The notes under the pieces are model-generated. The model ran no database searches. It saw nothing but the letters and a program-made list of their open reading frames with translations, and had not been told where the DNA came from. This document shows positions 35,201-42,943 of a stretch of DNA of 54,326 nucleotides, piece after piece (positions within the stretch are counted from its first letter, which is position 1; each line of letters opens with the position of its first letter). Source of the DNA: Chitinophagaceae bacterium UBA4857 (GTDB lineage: Bacteria; Bacteroidota; Bacteroidia; Chitinophagales; Chitinophagaceae); NCBI GenBank assembly GCA_002399735.1, contig DHEF01000017.1, positions 83,275 to 137,600 of the forward strand. The letters run 5' to 3'. A program made the translations under genes and the position numbers.

Positions 35201-35355
35201 GGAGTACCAGCTCCTAAACCGGGATCATTATCAATAAAATATTCCGCCGCATTTATCACAGGCGGCGCTGCTGCCGCAACCGGATAAGCCGGATCCTGTG
35301 CATAAGTAAACAGTATACTTAGCAACAGTATGAATGAAAGTATATATTTTTTCAT
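29203..35355 (-). CDS. Giant T9SS-secreted multidomain repeat protein
   Basis: A 2050-residue exported protein. After a signal peptide (1-20, ending TYAQ) come five repeats of exactly 83 residues, each marked by EYF(I/L)(D/N)xDPGxGxG; the motif Glu is at 38, 121, 204, 287 and 370. Each also contains HRLYLR and RWSIVS motifs. Two Ig-like choice-of-anchor-D domains follow (about 437-655; RFGNVVLGTTNTLPVTVTNN and NYGNVIVGSTSNYSYTVINT). Next come several CARDB-like domains marked by (E/S)xNxxNN endings (EENEANNTV, ESNESNNTG, EIETNNEATR), and a carboxypeptidase-regulatory-like insert. The last 75 residues (AYPNPVQSTLYLKN, LPAGVYLIQCLY, FKIVKQ) are a type A type IX secretion signal. It is likely anchored to or released from the cell surface; adhesion is a guess. 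The ATG at 35355 begins the signal peptide. Confidence 0.88.
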   Translation of the reverse strand: MKKYILSFILLLSILFTYAQDPAYPVAAAAPPVINAAEYFIDNDPGLGAGTPIAITPGVNIANLAAAINVNGLQNGTHRLVIRVRSADGRWSIVSIRDFLYDADFVYPTSIAPPQNIVAAEYFIDNDPGLGAGTVVPVTAALNINNLNVTVNTAGLTNGTHRIYLRVKSAEGKWSIVSYREFGIDFNPDYATPLIAAGNLIALEYFLNTDPGPGNGQPIAITAATDIANLTASINTSGLSMGTHRLYLRGKNSSGTWSIVSYREFGVENAIPYPVAPIAAENIIAAEYFIDTDPGFGLGNSIAITPGLQLENINVGVITGSLGQGIHRLYVRTKSNEGRWSVVSVREFVVSNDFNYPSAPVAASNIVKAEYFIDNDPGYGLGNNIPVTAATDIANLNVSVATNNLSNGEHFIYLRTLSAEGKWSVVSHAKFFTDLLAISPDTLRFGNVVLGTTNTLPVTVTNNSNVAQTINSITINGDFSTAVTAPVTIAANSSTVIDVVFTPTTVGNHIDSVVVQTTAGKYKTVLTGSAIAIVNSWAITPGTGHNYGNVIVGSTSNYSYTVINTGNAAITLQNITTGNTVFTPTFVPGTVIAPGASYNFIVGFTPATVMTYAAELRLVSSTAGVADGVTQLQGTGYVPGTAPVINYITAAPYTSTNGVAPNVGQTGDYVYKVLYRSANNLAPQSGYPKVSIDLNGNQTFNDINEGEFAMQQETAGTDYVAGVVYTYTFTHQQLTSQAGYKFTAIDQNGNTATGTGVAYKSGPIVTNDQIDLRLFANDITFSNPNPNPGQAFTVTARITNTTAVPATNVPVRLYVDTIPLMDLVLPAINANSTATISQTLNFATEGFYPIKVWVDSSNTLGDINPLNNYAIRPVIVGNPVLPGSIIPTVNVTVQRCPQLSVVFTGNAKYDGTSTATNVAGATVTIQAGGQVITTTTDVNGNYRYVLTGVACGNFEYKVTITDYTLTGATSLYSTFIACPTANECLPPVPPPSQGGVVAHAVTQGCQNMVGNSAGVNMIIKFRERNLSNMWCGWDKIINCVLKIYVDGDLVETQTAIDGTYNPGDVVTIPYNFPLTSTTPVNVSAVITYTYVEYLQIPDNFYHGVRTNHTATGAVPITPLPDLADLTVTDFVQTDMVSFRFNNRNNNCPVAGAHIVRVYDSIPNGAVTLIQTYNVASVAGKSYVTLTYRDSSFTPGTHIIKIVTDYDGVITEENEANNTVTFTMVVPAPDLSVGKISLQHTDVVAGGTTRVSATVRNIGKFAKNFNVRFSLAGSQIGSLVPVSFIGSNDSIVVYSDVFTVTNVAEVCAGLITVTVDATSVITESNESNNTGTQQLAADLTQFIYAHEVGSIGNPVIVRVNTRNQFFPAIRNMGIRDVDSVTVRYELGSDWIGNSLLPKVKAGAAYVAFGSFNYEFTTPGNYVIRVTTDTANAICEMNETNNQGNFYIRVVDSKPDLVVLSEYINPSSLNPNPNQTFTIVGTVRNSGGKPSTPTSLRFMVENIVLGADVPINVIQPGRDTTVAATVGYASASDGLKVLRLIADPLNLVDEEIETNNEATRTIIVGDAPDIAGNGNNPITFNPNGFVAGDSVNVNFNIKNFGTQPTSGWVRFTIRDEDSTVLAIDSIQFGLLMPNQSIIVTRKMLFDVAKGLVEAQIYNTLLQEYNVNNNYSKLNFNKVVMLRNHIVVNGNLDLEEGAPDQLPGWIGGQIVLGDYDLTINGSILNADSIHFVVTNGAGKLTLVNSHAINVYPVGTSLLSPNFVELNNTGTQDNFSVRVQPYVLQRGYNGDTVRVGNVNRTWFINEQITGGSNVAATFYWSDTHELPGFDRPASRTAHYTNKWELGTLGDAVLAVNGQFTKTQTGFTGFSPFTITSGSGAALPLELLTFSATPQQNNVLLQWTTTNEINTQSFLVEHSKDGITYTTIGSVTAANTAGNHQYLFEHKDAGEGIHYYRLKMKDIDGAYTYSLVATAKINQPVLIVAYPNPVQSTLYLKNTPAGAVIQLLAQDGRLIRQQTAQGTLTSFNMQSLPAGVYLIQCLYNQTKTQFKIVKQ

Positions 35356-35483
35356 TGTGTACACTTTGGGGCTGTCAACGGTAGTAATGCTAATCAACTG
35401 TAGTCCACCGCCCGGCTACAATCTTGCGGCTTTAAGGCCGCAAGTATTTTCGCCTAAGCGGTGCAGCCTTTCAGCAATAGATC

Positions 35484-35546
35484 ATAGTTAATGGTTCATA
35501 GTTCATAGTCTGTAGGGTTTTCTATTAACTATGAACCATTAACTAT
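35484..35546. repeat. 20-bp perfect inverted repeat
   Basis: Bases 35484-35503 are the exact reverse complement of 35527-35546, with 23 bases between. It lies about 140 bp past the stop of the beta-helix protein gene. No U-run follows on either strand, so terminator function is doubtful. Confidence 0.65.
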
Positions 35547-35560
35547 TAACATGTTTTCTG

Positions 35561-35620
35561 CTGATAAGCGAACGGAACCATGAACGGAGCGTCGCAAGGG
35601 ACGATCATCTGTGTTACTAC
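35561..35620 (+). repeat. Dispersed repeat, GAACGGAGCGTCGCAA family
   Basis: The core at 35582-35597 has the flanks GATAAGCGAACGGAAC and ACGATCATCTGTGTTACTAC. It is the longest match to the copy at 211-267 and also matches 52030-52085. Confidence 0.75.
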
Positions 35621-35683
35621 AGCCGACTACATAAAAATTACCGTTAAACAACCAATGATAATAGCATATTAAAAATGCTGCTA

Positions 35684-36751
35684 TTAGTTATTGTTGCGAG
35701 TACTAAGTGTAATGTTCATAGTAGCAGTACCTGACGGAATGGATGTTGGTACTGTTAAACTATAAATAGTAGGAATGGCTGGTATGCCTGAAAGTTTGTA
35801 AGGGTCAGTTGCACCAAAAGCACCGCAATCAGGATTAACTACACTACCAACTGTTAAACCGGCACCTGTTGCAGGAGAGCTAGCCGGAATCATAACATTA
35901 CCATCCGGACTTATTGCATTATTGTGTGGACCATATACCGTTTCCATGTTCTGACTAATCAAATTATTGGTTGCGGTAGGAGGTAATACCTGAGCCGTTT
36001 GAAACAAGTTATTTTTAACCGTACTATTAGTAAGTGTAACAGCACCGTTACAGCCAAAAATATTATTGGCTACATAACAATTCACCAGCGTCATACCAAT
36101 TGCCGACCTGTAAATACTGTTGTTTCTAAAAATATTATTATTGCCTGTTAATTGAGAAAGATTTACTCCGCCCCAATATTCGTAAAAAATATTATTCTCG
36201 CAGGTAAAGTTAGATACACTTATTGTAGCACCTGTATTATTGGTGATGTTAGTATTATAAAAAATATTTTTTTTCAATATAACCCCACTGTTACTACCGG
36301 CTTCAAAATTTAATGTACTTCCAAATAAATTTCGTTCAAAAGTTAGATTAAAGTCGGAGGCTGATCCTGTTAAACTCAAATTTGCAAATGATAGCCCTGA
36401 AAAATAGCTGCCATTAGCACCATTACCTAACCTAAAAAAAGCAATTTGACTGGGCTCTCTGGTTTCCTGTAATCCGGCATTGCCTTGCATAGAAGGGTTG
36501 GTTGGGTTTAGAAAATAACCCACACCAAGCATTACCAAACGTTTGGTAACTGTAATGCTATTGGTGGCATAAACTGTAGCGCTGGGTTCAAAATATAAAG
36601 TATCTCCAGCCAACACCGAGGCATTTTGTACGGCTTCATGAAAAGTGGTAAAATCGGCTTGTACACCTATATTATTATTAACACGCCAGCTTTTTGCATG
36701 GCTACTTACAAACATAAATACACAAACAGTGAAGAGGATAAGTTGTCTCAT
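35684..36751 (-). CDS. Secreted right-handed beta-helix-like protein
   Basis: A 355-residue exported protein. The signal peptide is MRQLILFTVCVFMFVSSHAK. The middle (about 110-270) has repeating short strands with stacked Asn and aromatic residues (ILKKNIFYNTNITNNTG, FTCENNIFYEYWGG, GNNNIFRNNSIYRS, CYVANNIFGCNG, STVKNNLFQTAQ). This is the pattern of a right-handed parallel beta-helix, as in pectate-lyase-fold proteins. No catalytic set is identifiable. The C-terminus (TVPTSIPSGTATMNITLSTRNNN) lacks a full T9SS signal. It may be a surface or carbohydrate-binding protein. It lies upstream of the giant secreted protein on the same strand, but 328 bp of structured DNA separate them. Confidence 0.72.
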   Translation of the reverse strand: MRQLILFTVCVFMFVSSHAKSWRVNNNIGVQADFTTFHEAVQNASVLAGDTLYFEPSATVYATNSITVTKRLVMLGVGYFLNPTNPSMQGNAGLQETREPSQIAFFRLGNGANGSYFSGLSFANLSLTGSASDFNLTFERNLFGSTLNFEAGSNSGVILKKNIFYNTNITNNTGATISVSNFTCENNIFYEYWGGVNLSQLTGNNNIFRNNSIYRSAIGMTLVNCYVANNIFGCNGAVTLTNSTVKNNLFQTAQVLPPTATNNLISQNMETVYGPHNNAISPDGNVMIPASSPATGAGLTVGSVVNPDCGAFGATDPYKLSGIPAIPTIYSLTVPTSIPSGTATMNITLSTRNNN

Positions 36752-36939
36752 AACATTAATTTTAGGCAGTAAAAATAGTTTTGTAAACCTTCAGTCCGTA
36801 TCCCCTAAAAACAGGATTTTTGAAACAACACAAATAAAATTCACGGAAAACAGGGAGTACATATTAAATAAAAAAAATATTAATTTGTAGCTAACTTAGT
36901 TACCTGAAAGGTTGACATTAAATTAGGTTAACTTTAATT

Positions 36940-37566
36940 ATGACAACTACTTCGGTTTTTATTATTGACGACCACTATATGGTTATTGAAGGAATTCGTT
37001 CATTATTGGTAAACGAGCCCAGTATTGAATGGCAGGGACATGCTACAACTGCCTCATCAGCCTTAGCTTACCTAAAACAAAGTGTATTACCCGATGTAAT
37101 TTTAATGGATATTAACCTGCCCGATAAAAGTGGTATTGAATTGTGTAAAGAAGTTAAAGACTCCTACCCCGGTTCTTTTATTATAGGCTTAAGCACTTTT
37201 AACCAGCAAAGTTTTGTACAAAAAATGTTGGACAACGGTGCATCGGGGTACATTTTAAAGAACGTGGATAAAGAGGAAATTATTGAAGCAATACAGGCGG
37301 TAATGAAAGGAAAAACTTTTTTAAGTCACGAAGCGGCACAAACATTAAAAAACAATATTACCAGCGACATTGTACTTACCCGCCGTGAAAAGGAAATTCT
37401 GGAATTAATAGCCGAAGGACTCACCAATAATGAAATAGCACAAGAATTATTCATCAGCATTTCTACGGTAGATACACACCGCAAAAACTTATTGGCAAAG
37501 CTAGAAACAAAAAACACGGCATCGCTGGTAAAAAGAGCTATACAGTTACAACTGATAACGGTGTAA
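36940..37566 (+). CDS. NarL/FixJ-type response regulator
   Basis: A 208-residue response regulator. The receiver domain (about 5-120) has IIDDH at the start, the phospho-acceptor Asp57 in VILMDINLPD and Lys105 in GYILKNVDKEE. The LuxR-type helix-turn-helix at about 145-205 reads LTRREKEILELIAEGLTNNE and then STVDTHRKNLLAKL. No histidine kinase gene adjoins it, so it is an orphan in this window. It converges with the metalloprotease operon and shares the hairpin at 37568-37593. Targets are unknown. The ATG at 36940 directly precedes the receiver domain. Confidence 0.9.
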   Translation: MTTTSVFIIDDHYMVIEGIRSLLVNEPSIEWQGHATTASSALAYLKQSVLPDVILMDINLPDKSGIELCKEVKDSYPGSFIIGLSTFNQQSFVQKMLDNGASGYILKNVDKEEIIEAIQAVMKGKTFLSHEAAQTLKNNITSDIVLTRREKEILELIAEGLTNNEIAQELFISISTVDTHRKNLLAKLETKNTASLVKRAIQLQLITV

Positions 37567-37567
37567 A

Positions 37568-37593
37568 AAAGGGAGCATAAAAATGCCCCCTTT
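37568..37593. terminator. Bidirectional terminator
   Basis: An 11-bp stem (37568-37578 with 37583-37593, one A/C mismatch) around AAAA. It begins 1 bp after the response regulator stop. On the minus strand it is followed by a U-run and lies 42 bp past the metalloprotease stop at 37636, so it probably ends that long operon as well. Confidence 0.75.
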
Positions 37594-37635
37594 ACACATG
37601 AGAAAACTAAAAAAACATATAGCAAACTGTTTTTC

Positions 37636-40215
37636 TTATTTTATAGCTTTATTTATTTTCAACAATAAATATTCAAAATGTAATCTGGTCTCACCATTAC
37701 TCAACGGGATCAATTGTTGAACTCTTTTTTTACATTCTAATAACCATTGGTAGTATACATGATTGATATTACTCACATCGGCTTTAATACGTGGTAAAAA
37801 TTCAAAGCCACTTACCTCACTTGTCGAAATACCTAATATAGAGCCCAGAATTGGACTACACTGAACAGTTTCGTGTTGAAGACTGTACTTATTAGCAGCA
37901 TGATCCATTAATAGTAATTGTTGTTCATAAGACTCCAAGTCCGTAAACGCCTGCGTGTTGGCAACAGGGTTTTTCTTAACTTCTGATCCCGAGATTAATA
38001 TATCGACGAGTGAAGCCTGCATTTCTTTAATTGAGTTACGAGTTAAACTACTTCTAGAACTGCCCCATACATATTGAAAAATATCTGCAATTGCTTCAGC
38101 CCTTGTGTAAGCATCTTTTTCATTTTTTGATTCGCTTAAAGCGGTTTGAACCGCTACTAACCTAACCAAGTAAGGAAACAATGTTCTCCTAATATATACA
38201 TCTGCCTGCCCATGAAAATTACTAATATTACGTTGGACGGCAGGTAATGCCATCCAGTCTAGACTATCCAGCGATTGCAATAAAAATTTAAGCGACTCTT
38301 TTTGTATTGCTTTAGGTACGGGACGGTAAGCCGGATAGGGATCGCCTTCATATTTTTCGTACTGATAATAACCACCTACATTATGCACCACATGCATCCA
38401 ATACCAATAATATTGTATGTTAACAACATAAAATGCGAGGTTATTCCTGAAATCGAAATTTTCATCGCCACTTTTCCCCCATTTATCGGCATTCATCATA
38501 ATATGGCGAAGGTTATTCATTGCATAACGAGTAGATTTCACCTGATCATCACCAAGATCCTCTGTTAGAGCGCTAGGATCTAAGTTTCCGTTAATTTGTT
38601 GTTTGCCATATCTGTAATTAGGATCAGGCATACGGCTGGTTATTTTTTTGTCCAAAACTGCTACTTCCGCTTCCGGTGTGATTGCAGAATATATAGGAGA
38701 ATACAACCAATCAATTGCATAATAGTCATACACACCTAAAAGTGGAGGTGTCATTTTTACGCCTTTTGCCAAATCACCAGGTTGGGCAACAAAGTTAAAA
38801 CGGGCATAATCCATGATAGAAGGAGTTGTTCCAAACTGCTGCGTAAACGTTGGCGACCTTAATGAATCTACCGGATAAGCCGAACTTGCAGCCATATTAT
38901 GCATTAAACCTAAGGTATGTCCAATTTCATGTGCTGAAACATAACGCAATGCTTCTGCTATTAAAGGTGCGGGAACTTTCTTTTGTAAAACTTCAGGATT
39001 AGCGCCACCCATTTGAACAGCCATCCAATCACTTAATATATCTACTAATCCATGATAAACATATACTGATGCGTATAATATTTCTCCTGAACGAGGATCT
39101 ACCCAACTGGGCCCCATTGCATTCTGAGTAAGATTCGGTGCATACTTTATACAATTGAAACGAATATTATTCGGATCAAAAGTGCTATCATTTAAAGGAT
39201 ACATTTTTACTTCAATAGCATTTTTAAATCCAATTTTCTCAAATGCCATATTCCAATCCAATATCCCTTTACGAATGGGATCAATCCAATTTGCAGGAAA
39301 TTTATTATCTAAATAAAAAACAATTGGTTTTACCGGGTTCACTAATTCACCTTTTGCATGTGCAGCCTTATCTGTCGGTTCCAGTTTCCATCGATTTGCA
39401 AAAAACACTTCTTTTACAGCGTCTTGTTTTGGATCATACTGAACAAACTTTGTTGGAAATATGCCAATACGCGGATCATTATATCTTGGATTGCCTGGTT
39501 TTTCAGGTAATAACAAAAGTGATCGTTTAGTTAAAACAGTTACAGGCATATTTTCAGCAGTAGAAAATCCAAAAAAGGTTTTATTGACTAAATAAGTTAA
39601 ATACGCTGAAACCGAAACATTGTTTTCAAAAGCCATTATTTCGTGCAAGACTGTCCCTTCTGACTTGAAACTACTATTTCGACCCGATAAGCCACCAACC
39701 GGCATAAAAGGATCCATATTAGGGCTTCCGCTTAGAAACAATGTGCTAATATCAAATACAATGGCAAGACTATCCGGGCTATAAGCCATTACCGGATATG
39801 CTGCTATAATGGGATCTGCATAACTTTTACGTAAAGCCTCCTGTATATTTACATCAGGACTACGAACTGTAAAATCGGATCTCCGCAAATAAACGGTACT
39901 ATCGGTTAAGGTAAAATGTACCGCTAACGGATCTTTTGCCTGTTCCCCTGCAGCCACTTCTTCTATATGGCTTGTTTGCTCAGCTACTGAACCTAATAAA
40001 AAATGTCGTTTTAATAAACTTAAAGGAAACTCGAAATAAACCTTACCATTCATTTTATGAAGGGTAATTGTACCTTTCTTCGTTTCAAACTTTTTTCCTT
40101 TAAATATAGCCCCGTATTTGCCTTTTTGCATTACCGAATCCTTCTGAGCATACAAAATTGTACACGACAGCATCACACTGAGAAGAAAAAAGCCTTGTTT
40201 AAGATTTCTATTCAT
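37636..40215 (-). CDS. Secreted zinc metalloprotease, DUF5117-type, second paralogue
   Basis: An 859-residue exported protease. The signal peptide is MNRNLKQGFFLLSVMLSCTI, then LYAQ. The zinc site HEIGHTLGLMH (429-439: His429, His433, His439, catalytic Glu430) is the extended HExxHxxGxxH of metzincin-like enzymes. The preceding region is the long N-terminal DUF5118/DUF5117 pair, with the conserved AMGPSWVDPRSGEIL near 367. After it come the Met-turn-like region SIMDYARFNF and a helical C-terminal part. It starts 5 bp after the first protease gene and is the last gene of the operon. It is clearly homologous to that neighbour throughout. It probably degrades protein in the periplasm or at the surface; the substrate is unknown. 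Confidence 0.9.
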   Translation of the reverse strand: MNRNLKQGFFLLSVMLSCTILYAQKDSVMQKGKYGAIFKGKKFETKKGTITLHKMNGKVYFEFPLSLLKRHFLLGSVAEQTSHIEEVAAGEQAKDPLAVHFTLTDSTVYLRRSDFTVRSPDVNIQEALRKSYADPIIAAYPVMAYSPDSLAIVFDISTLFLSGSPNMDPFMPVGGLSGRNSSFKSEGTVLHEIMAFENNVSVSAYLTYLVNKTFFGFSTAENMPVTVLTKRSLLLLPEKPGNPRYNDPRIGIFPTKFVQYDPKQDAVKEVFFANRWKLEPTDKAAHAKGELVNPVKPIVFYLDNKFPANWIDPIRKGILDWNMAFEKIGFKNAIEVKMYPLNDSTFDPNNIRFNCIKYAPNLTQNAMGPSWVDPRSGEILYASVYVYHGLVDILSDWMAVQMGGANPEVLQKKVPAPLIAEALRYVSAHEIGHTLGLMHNMAASSAYPVDSLRSPTFTQQFGTTPSIMDYARFNFVAQPGDLAKGVKMTPPLLGVYDYYAIDWLYSPIYSAITPEAEVAVLDKKITSRMPDPNYRYGKQQINGNLDPSALTEDLGDDQVKSTRYAMNNLRHIMMNADKWGKSGDENFDFRNNLAFYVVNIQYYWYWMHVVHNVGGYYQYEKYEGDPYPAYRPVPKAIQKESLKFLLQSLDSLDWMALPAVQRNISNFHGQADVYIRRTLFPYLVRLVAVQTALSESKNEKDAYTRAEAIADIFQYVWGSSRSSLTRNSIKEMQASLVDILISGSEVKKNPVANTQAFTDLESYEQQLLLMDHAANKYSLQHETVQCSPILGSILGISTSEVSGFEFLPRIKADVSNINHVYYQWLLECKKRVQQLIPLSNGETRLHFEYLLLKINKAIK

Positions 40216-40220
40216 CTTCT

Positions 40221-42866
40221 CTATTTTAAAATTTTATTTACCTGATGCAATAATAATTGATAATGCTGCGCTGTTTCTTTATCTCCTGTACTTGTTGCAA
40301 CTGTTTTTAATAAAGATTGTACTTTTTTTAAGAGCCCATAGTAAAAGGGTTCTAAAGCAGGCATCATGTTAAATTGAACGTTCATGTAGCCAAACCCACT
40401 TACCGGAATATTATTGCCACCAACGCGTGTATGTACACCAATGGCACAAGCAGGTATAGTTTCTAGATCCTGGTTAAATTGTACAATAGGCAATGTAGAA
40501 TTAACAGCTAAGGCATCGCCACTACCTGCTGAAACATTACTTAATTTAGTTTCTTTGGTTACAGCTGCTACAAATGCTTTTTGCATTTGCATCTGGGCTG
40601 CTGTAAGTTTTTTACGTTGTTTTGTCGGTTTCCAAAAAGCTTCGTATAAGTCATCTAATACTTCAGTGGGTGTATAGGGATTTTTTTCATCTGTACGAAC
40701 GGCTCCTAATTGTACCCTTGCCGGTAATTGTAATAATGTACTCACCATATTATTACGTAAAGCAACTAACGGTGTTCCTGTAATAGTTATATTCTTCAGT
40801 AACGATTCTGGTTCCAACCAATTGTTATTTTCCAATTGTGTAAGAATAAATTGCAATGCTTCTTGTTGTTTCTTTTTAGAAACTACTTTGTAATGCATTA
40901 CATTATCACCTTCATACTTTTCATTAACCTCAATACCCCCCACATTTGCTAATACGTGGTTTAAATAACGTATATACTGTCCCCGGGCTTGCGCCAATAT
41001 TGTTTCTCTATAACTATAATCTTTATCATTATTTTTCACCCAATCATTCACGTTGGCGAGAACATATTTCAGATTTTTAATCCCGTATGCTGAAGCTTTA
41101 ATCGCATCGTCTCCTAAATCTTCTGTCTGAGTACGAGGATCAAAAGAAGTTAGAAACTCATTACCAAAACGATAACGAACATCACCCGACTTATCCTTAA
41201 CCATTGCAGCCAAGATCTCTTTTTCTTTATCTGCCGATACGCTCTCGTTATCAAAATATTTATAATTCCAATCAATAGCATAATAGTCGTACACACCAAA
41301 TTTAGGCGGTGACAATACCACTCCCCTTTCTTTATCGCCTGGCTGAGCAACATAGTTAAACCTGGCATAGTCCATAATAGAATAAGTGGTGCCATAAGTT
41401 TGGGTAAAAGATGGTGAACGTAATGAATCCACGGGTATTGCATTGGAAGCTCCCATGTTATGTCTTAATCCTAAACAATGCCCCAACTCATGCCTTATAA
41501 CATATTGCAATCCTTCTAACTTCTTGTGCTCAGGTAATATTGGATTTCTAATGCTCGTATCAGCAGGAGATGTTTGAATAAACATCCAATTATTCAACAG
41601 TTTTACGATATCATGAAACACGTAAACAGATGCATTGATTATTTCACCGGAACGAGGATCTACCCAACTTGGTCCCATAGCATTTGCAACCGGGACTGGT
41701 GCATAACGGATACAATTAAACTTAATATTATCAGGATCAAATGTAGAATCGTTTAAAGGAAAAGGTTTTGCAATTACAGCATTTTTAAACCCTGCTTTTT
41801 CAAAAGTTTCTTGCCAATCCTCTACTGCTTGCTTAATAACAGGCTTCCAACTTTCAGGAAAAGTATTATCAATATAAAAAATAATTGGCTTTACAGGTTC
41901 AGTTAACTTACCTGCGTTATAAGCAACTTTATCTTTAGGTTCTAAGAAGAAACGGTGTGCAAAGTACACTTCCTCAGTACGGTTTAAATACTCACTCATC
42001 AGTACCCTTTTAGAATTAAAAATACCAACTCTCGGGTCTGCAATTCTTGGTCTTACAGGTATATCTGATAAACGAATAATTGTACGAGTAACGGTGGCCG
42101 TAACAGGAATTTCCCTGGCAAAAGTACGTGTACCGTTACTGTAGTTATTTTCATATGATAGTTGTGATTTGATGATAAGATTATCATCAAACGACTTAAA
42201 AGAAGCTATGTATGACCTGTCTTTTTTAAAACTTGGCGTTGATTTGTAGCCCATTGATGCATACACGCTGAATATACCAAAAGGTGATAATTCCTTCATA
42301 TCACTATTAAAAAAATCAGTTACATCTATCACAACAGATTTACCGTCATTAGCAAAAGCTTCTACTTTAAATGCTTTTACTATAGCTCCCATGTTATTCA
42401 GCTTTAACGCTTGAGCTATATTATTATCAGGAGCATCTGCCAAATAAGAGATGTTCATTTTTTTTAGCAGTAGCGTAGAATCAACTAAACTAAACTGAAT
42501 GGGTAAAGGTTCCTGTTTTGAACCAACTATCCCTTCATAGTTATCACTAATATCTGAAATAGTAGAGGCCAATAACATATCAACATCTAACTGGGAATTA
42601 GGCACTTCCAGATATACTTTGGTTTTTACACTATAAATATTAATAAAACCTTTGGAAACCTTATCATACTTACCCAAAAGCTTATCAAAGGGAGTTAATT
42701 TAGCTACGCTATCTTTCTTAGCCTTTTCTTTTATCTCCAATTCTTTCTTTTCCTTTTCAACACGTTGTTTTTCACGCTTTTTTTTACTTTGCCCATAACC
42801 AGTTGTAACACCCACCAGCAATAAAGAGGTAAATAAAAAAAGACCAACAATTCCCGACTTTTTCAT
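40221..42866 (-). CDS. Secreted zinc metalloprotease, DUF5117-type, first paralogue
   Basis: An 881-residue exported protease with the site HELGHCLGLRH at 459-469 (His459, His463, His469, Glu460). The signal peptide is MKKSGIVGLFLFTSLLLVGV, then TTGYGQ. A strongly basic, charged stretch (SKKKREKQRVEKEKKELEIK) follows before the DUF5118-like start, which the second paralogue lacks. AMGPSWVDPRSGEIINASVYV, SIMDYARFNYVAQPGD and YDYYAIDWNYKYF are conserved with the neighbour. The ATG at 42866 begins the signal peptide and is preferred to a TTG 11 codons earlier. It lies 77 bp after the PKD-like lipoprotein gene and 5 bp before the second protease, within the sigma/FecR-controlled uptake locus. Confidence 0.9.
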   Translation of the reverse strand: MKKSGIVGLFLFTSLLLVGVTTGYGQSKKKREKQRVEKEKKELEIKEKAKKDSVAKLTPFDKLLGKYDKVSKGFINIYSVKTKVYLEVPNSQLDVDMLLASTISDISDNYEGIVGSKQEPLPIQFSLVDSTLLLKKMNISYLADAPDNNIAQALKLNNMGAIVKAFKVEAFANDGKSVVIDVTDFFNSDMKELSPFGIFSVYASMGYKSTPSFKKDRSYIASFKSFDDNLIIKSQLSYENNYSNGTRTFAREIPVTATVTRTIIRLSDIPVRPRIADPRVGIFNSKRVLMSEYLNRTEEVYFAHRFFLEPKDKVAYNAGKLTEPVKPIIFYIDNTFPESWKPVIKQAVEDWQETFEKAGFKNAVIAKPFPLNDSTFDPDNIKFNCIRYAPVPVANAMGPSWVDPRSGEIINASVYVFHDIVKLLNNWMFIQTSPADTSIRNPILPEHKKLEGLQYVIRHELGHCLGLRHNMGASNAIPVDSLRSPSFTQTYGTTYSIMDYARFNYVAQPGDKERGVVLSPPKFGVYDYYAIDWNYKYFDNESVSADKEKEILAAMVKDKSGDVRYRFGNEFLTSFDPRTQTEDLGDDAIKASAYGIKNLKYVLANVNDWVKNNDKDYSYRETILAQARGQYIRYLNHVLANVGGIEVNEKYEGDNVMHYKVVSKKKQQEALQFILTQLENNNWLEPESLLKNITITGTPLVALRNNMVSTLLQLPARVQLGAVRTDEKNPYTPTEVLDDLYEAFWKPTKQRKKLTAAQMQMQKAFVAAVTKETKLSNVSAGSGDALAVNSTLPIVQFNQDLETIPACAIGVHTRVGGNNIPVSGFGYMNVQFNMMPALEPFYYGLLKKVQSLLKTVATSTGDKETAQHYQLLLHQVNKILK

Positions 42867-42943
42867 ACTTAAATGTGTAAAAATTAAATGTTTACCCAAA
42901 ACACAGTAACGACATCTTGGGCAAACTAAAAAAATGTTAGTGC

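Larger units (their letters stand above)
35356..35683. other. Gene-free region with three inverted or repeated structures
   Basis: 328 bp between the giant protein start and the beta-helix protein stop. It holds a GC-rich hairpin CTTGCGGC/GCCGCAAG at 35423-35444 and the 20-bp inverted repeat at 35484-35546. A GAACGGAGCGTCGCAA-family repeat lies at 35561-35620. No gene is evident. Confidence 0.6.
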
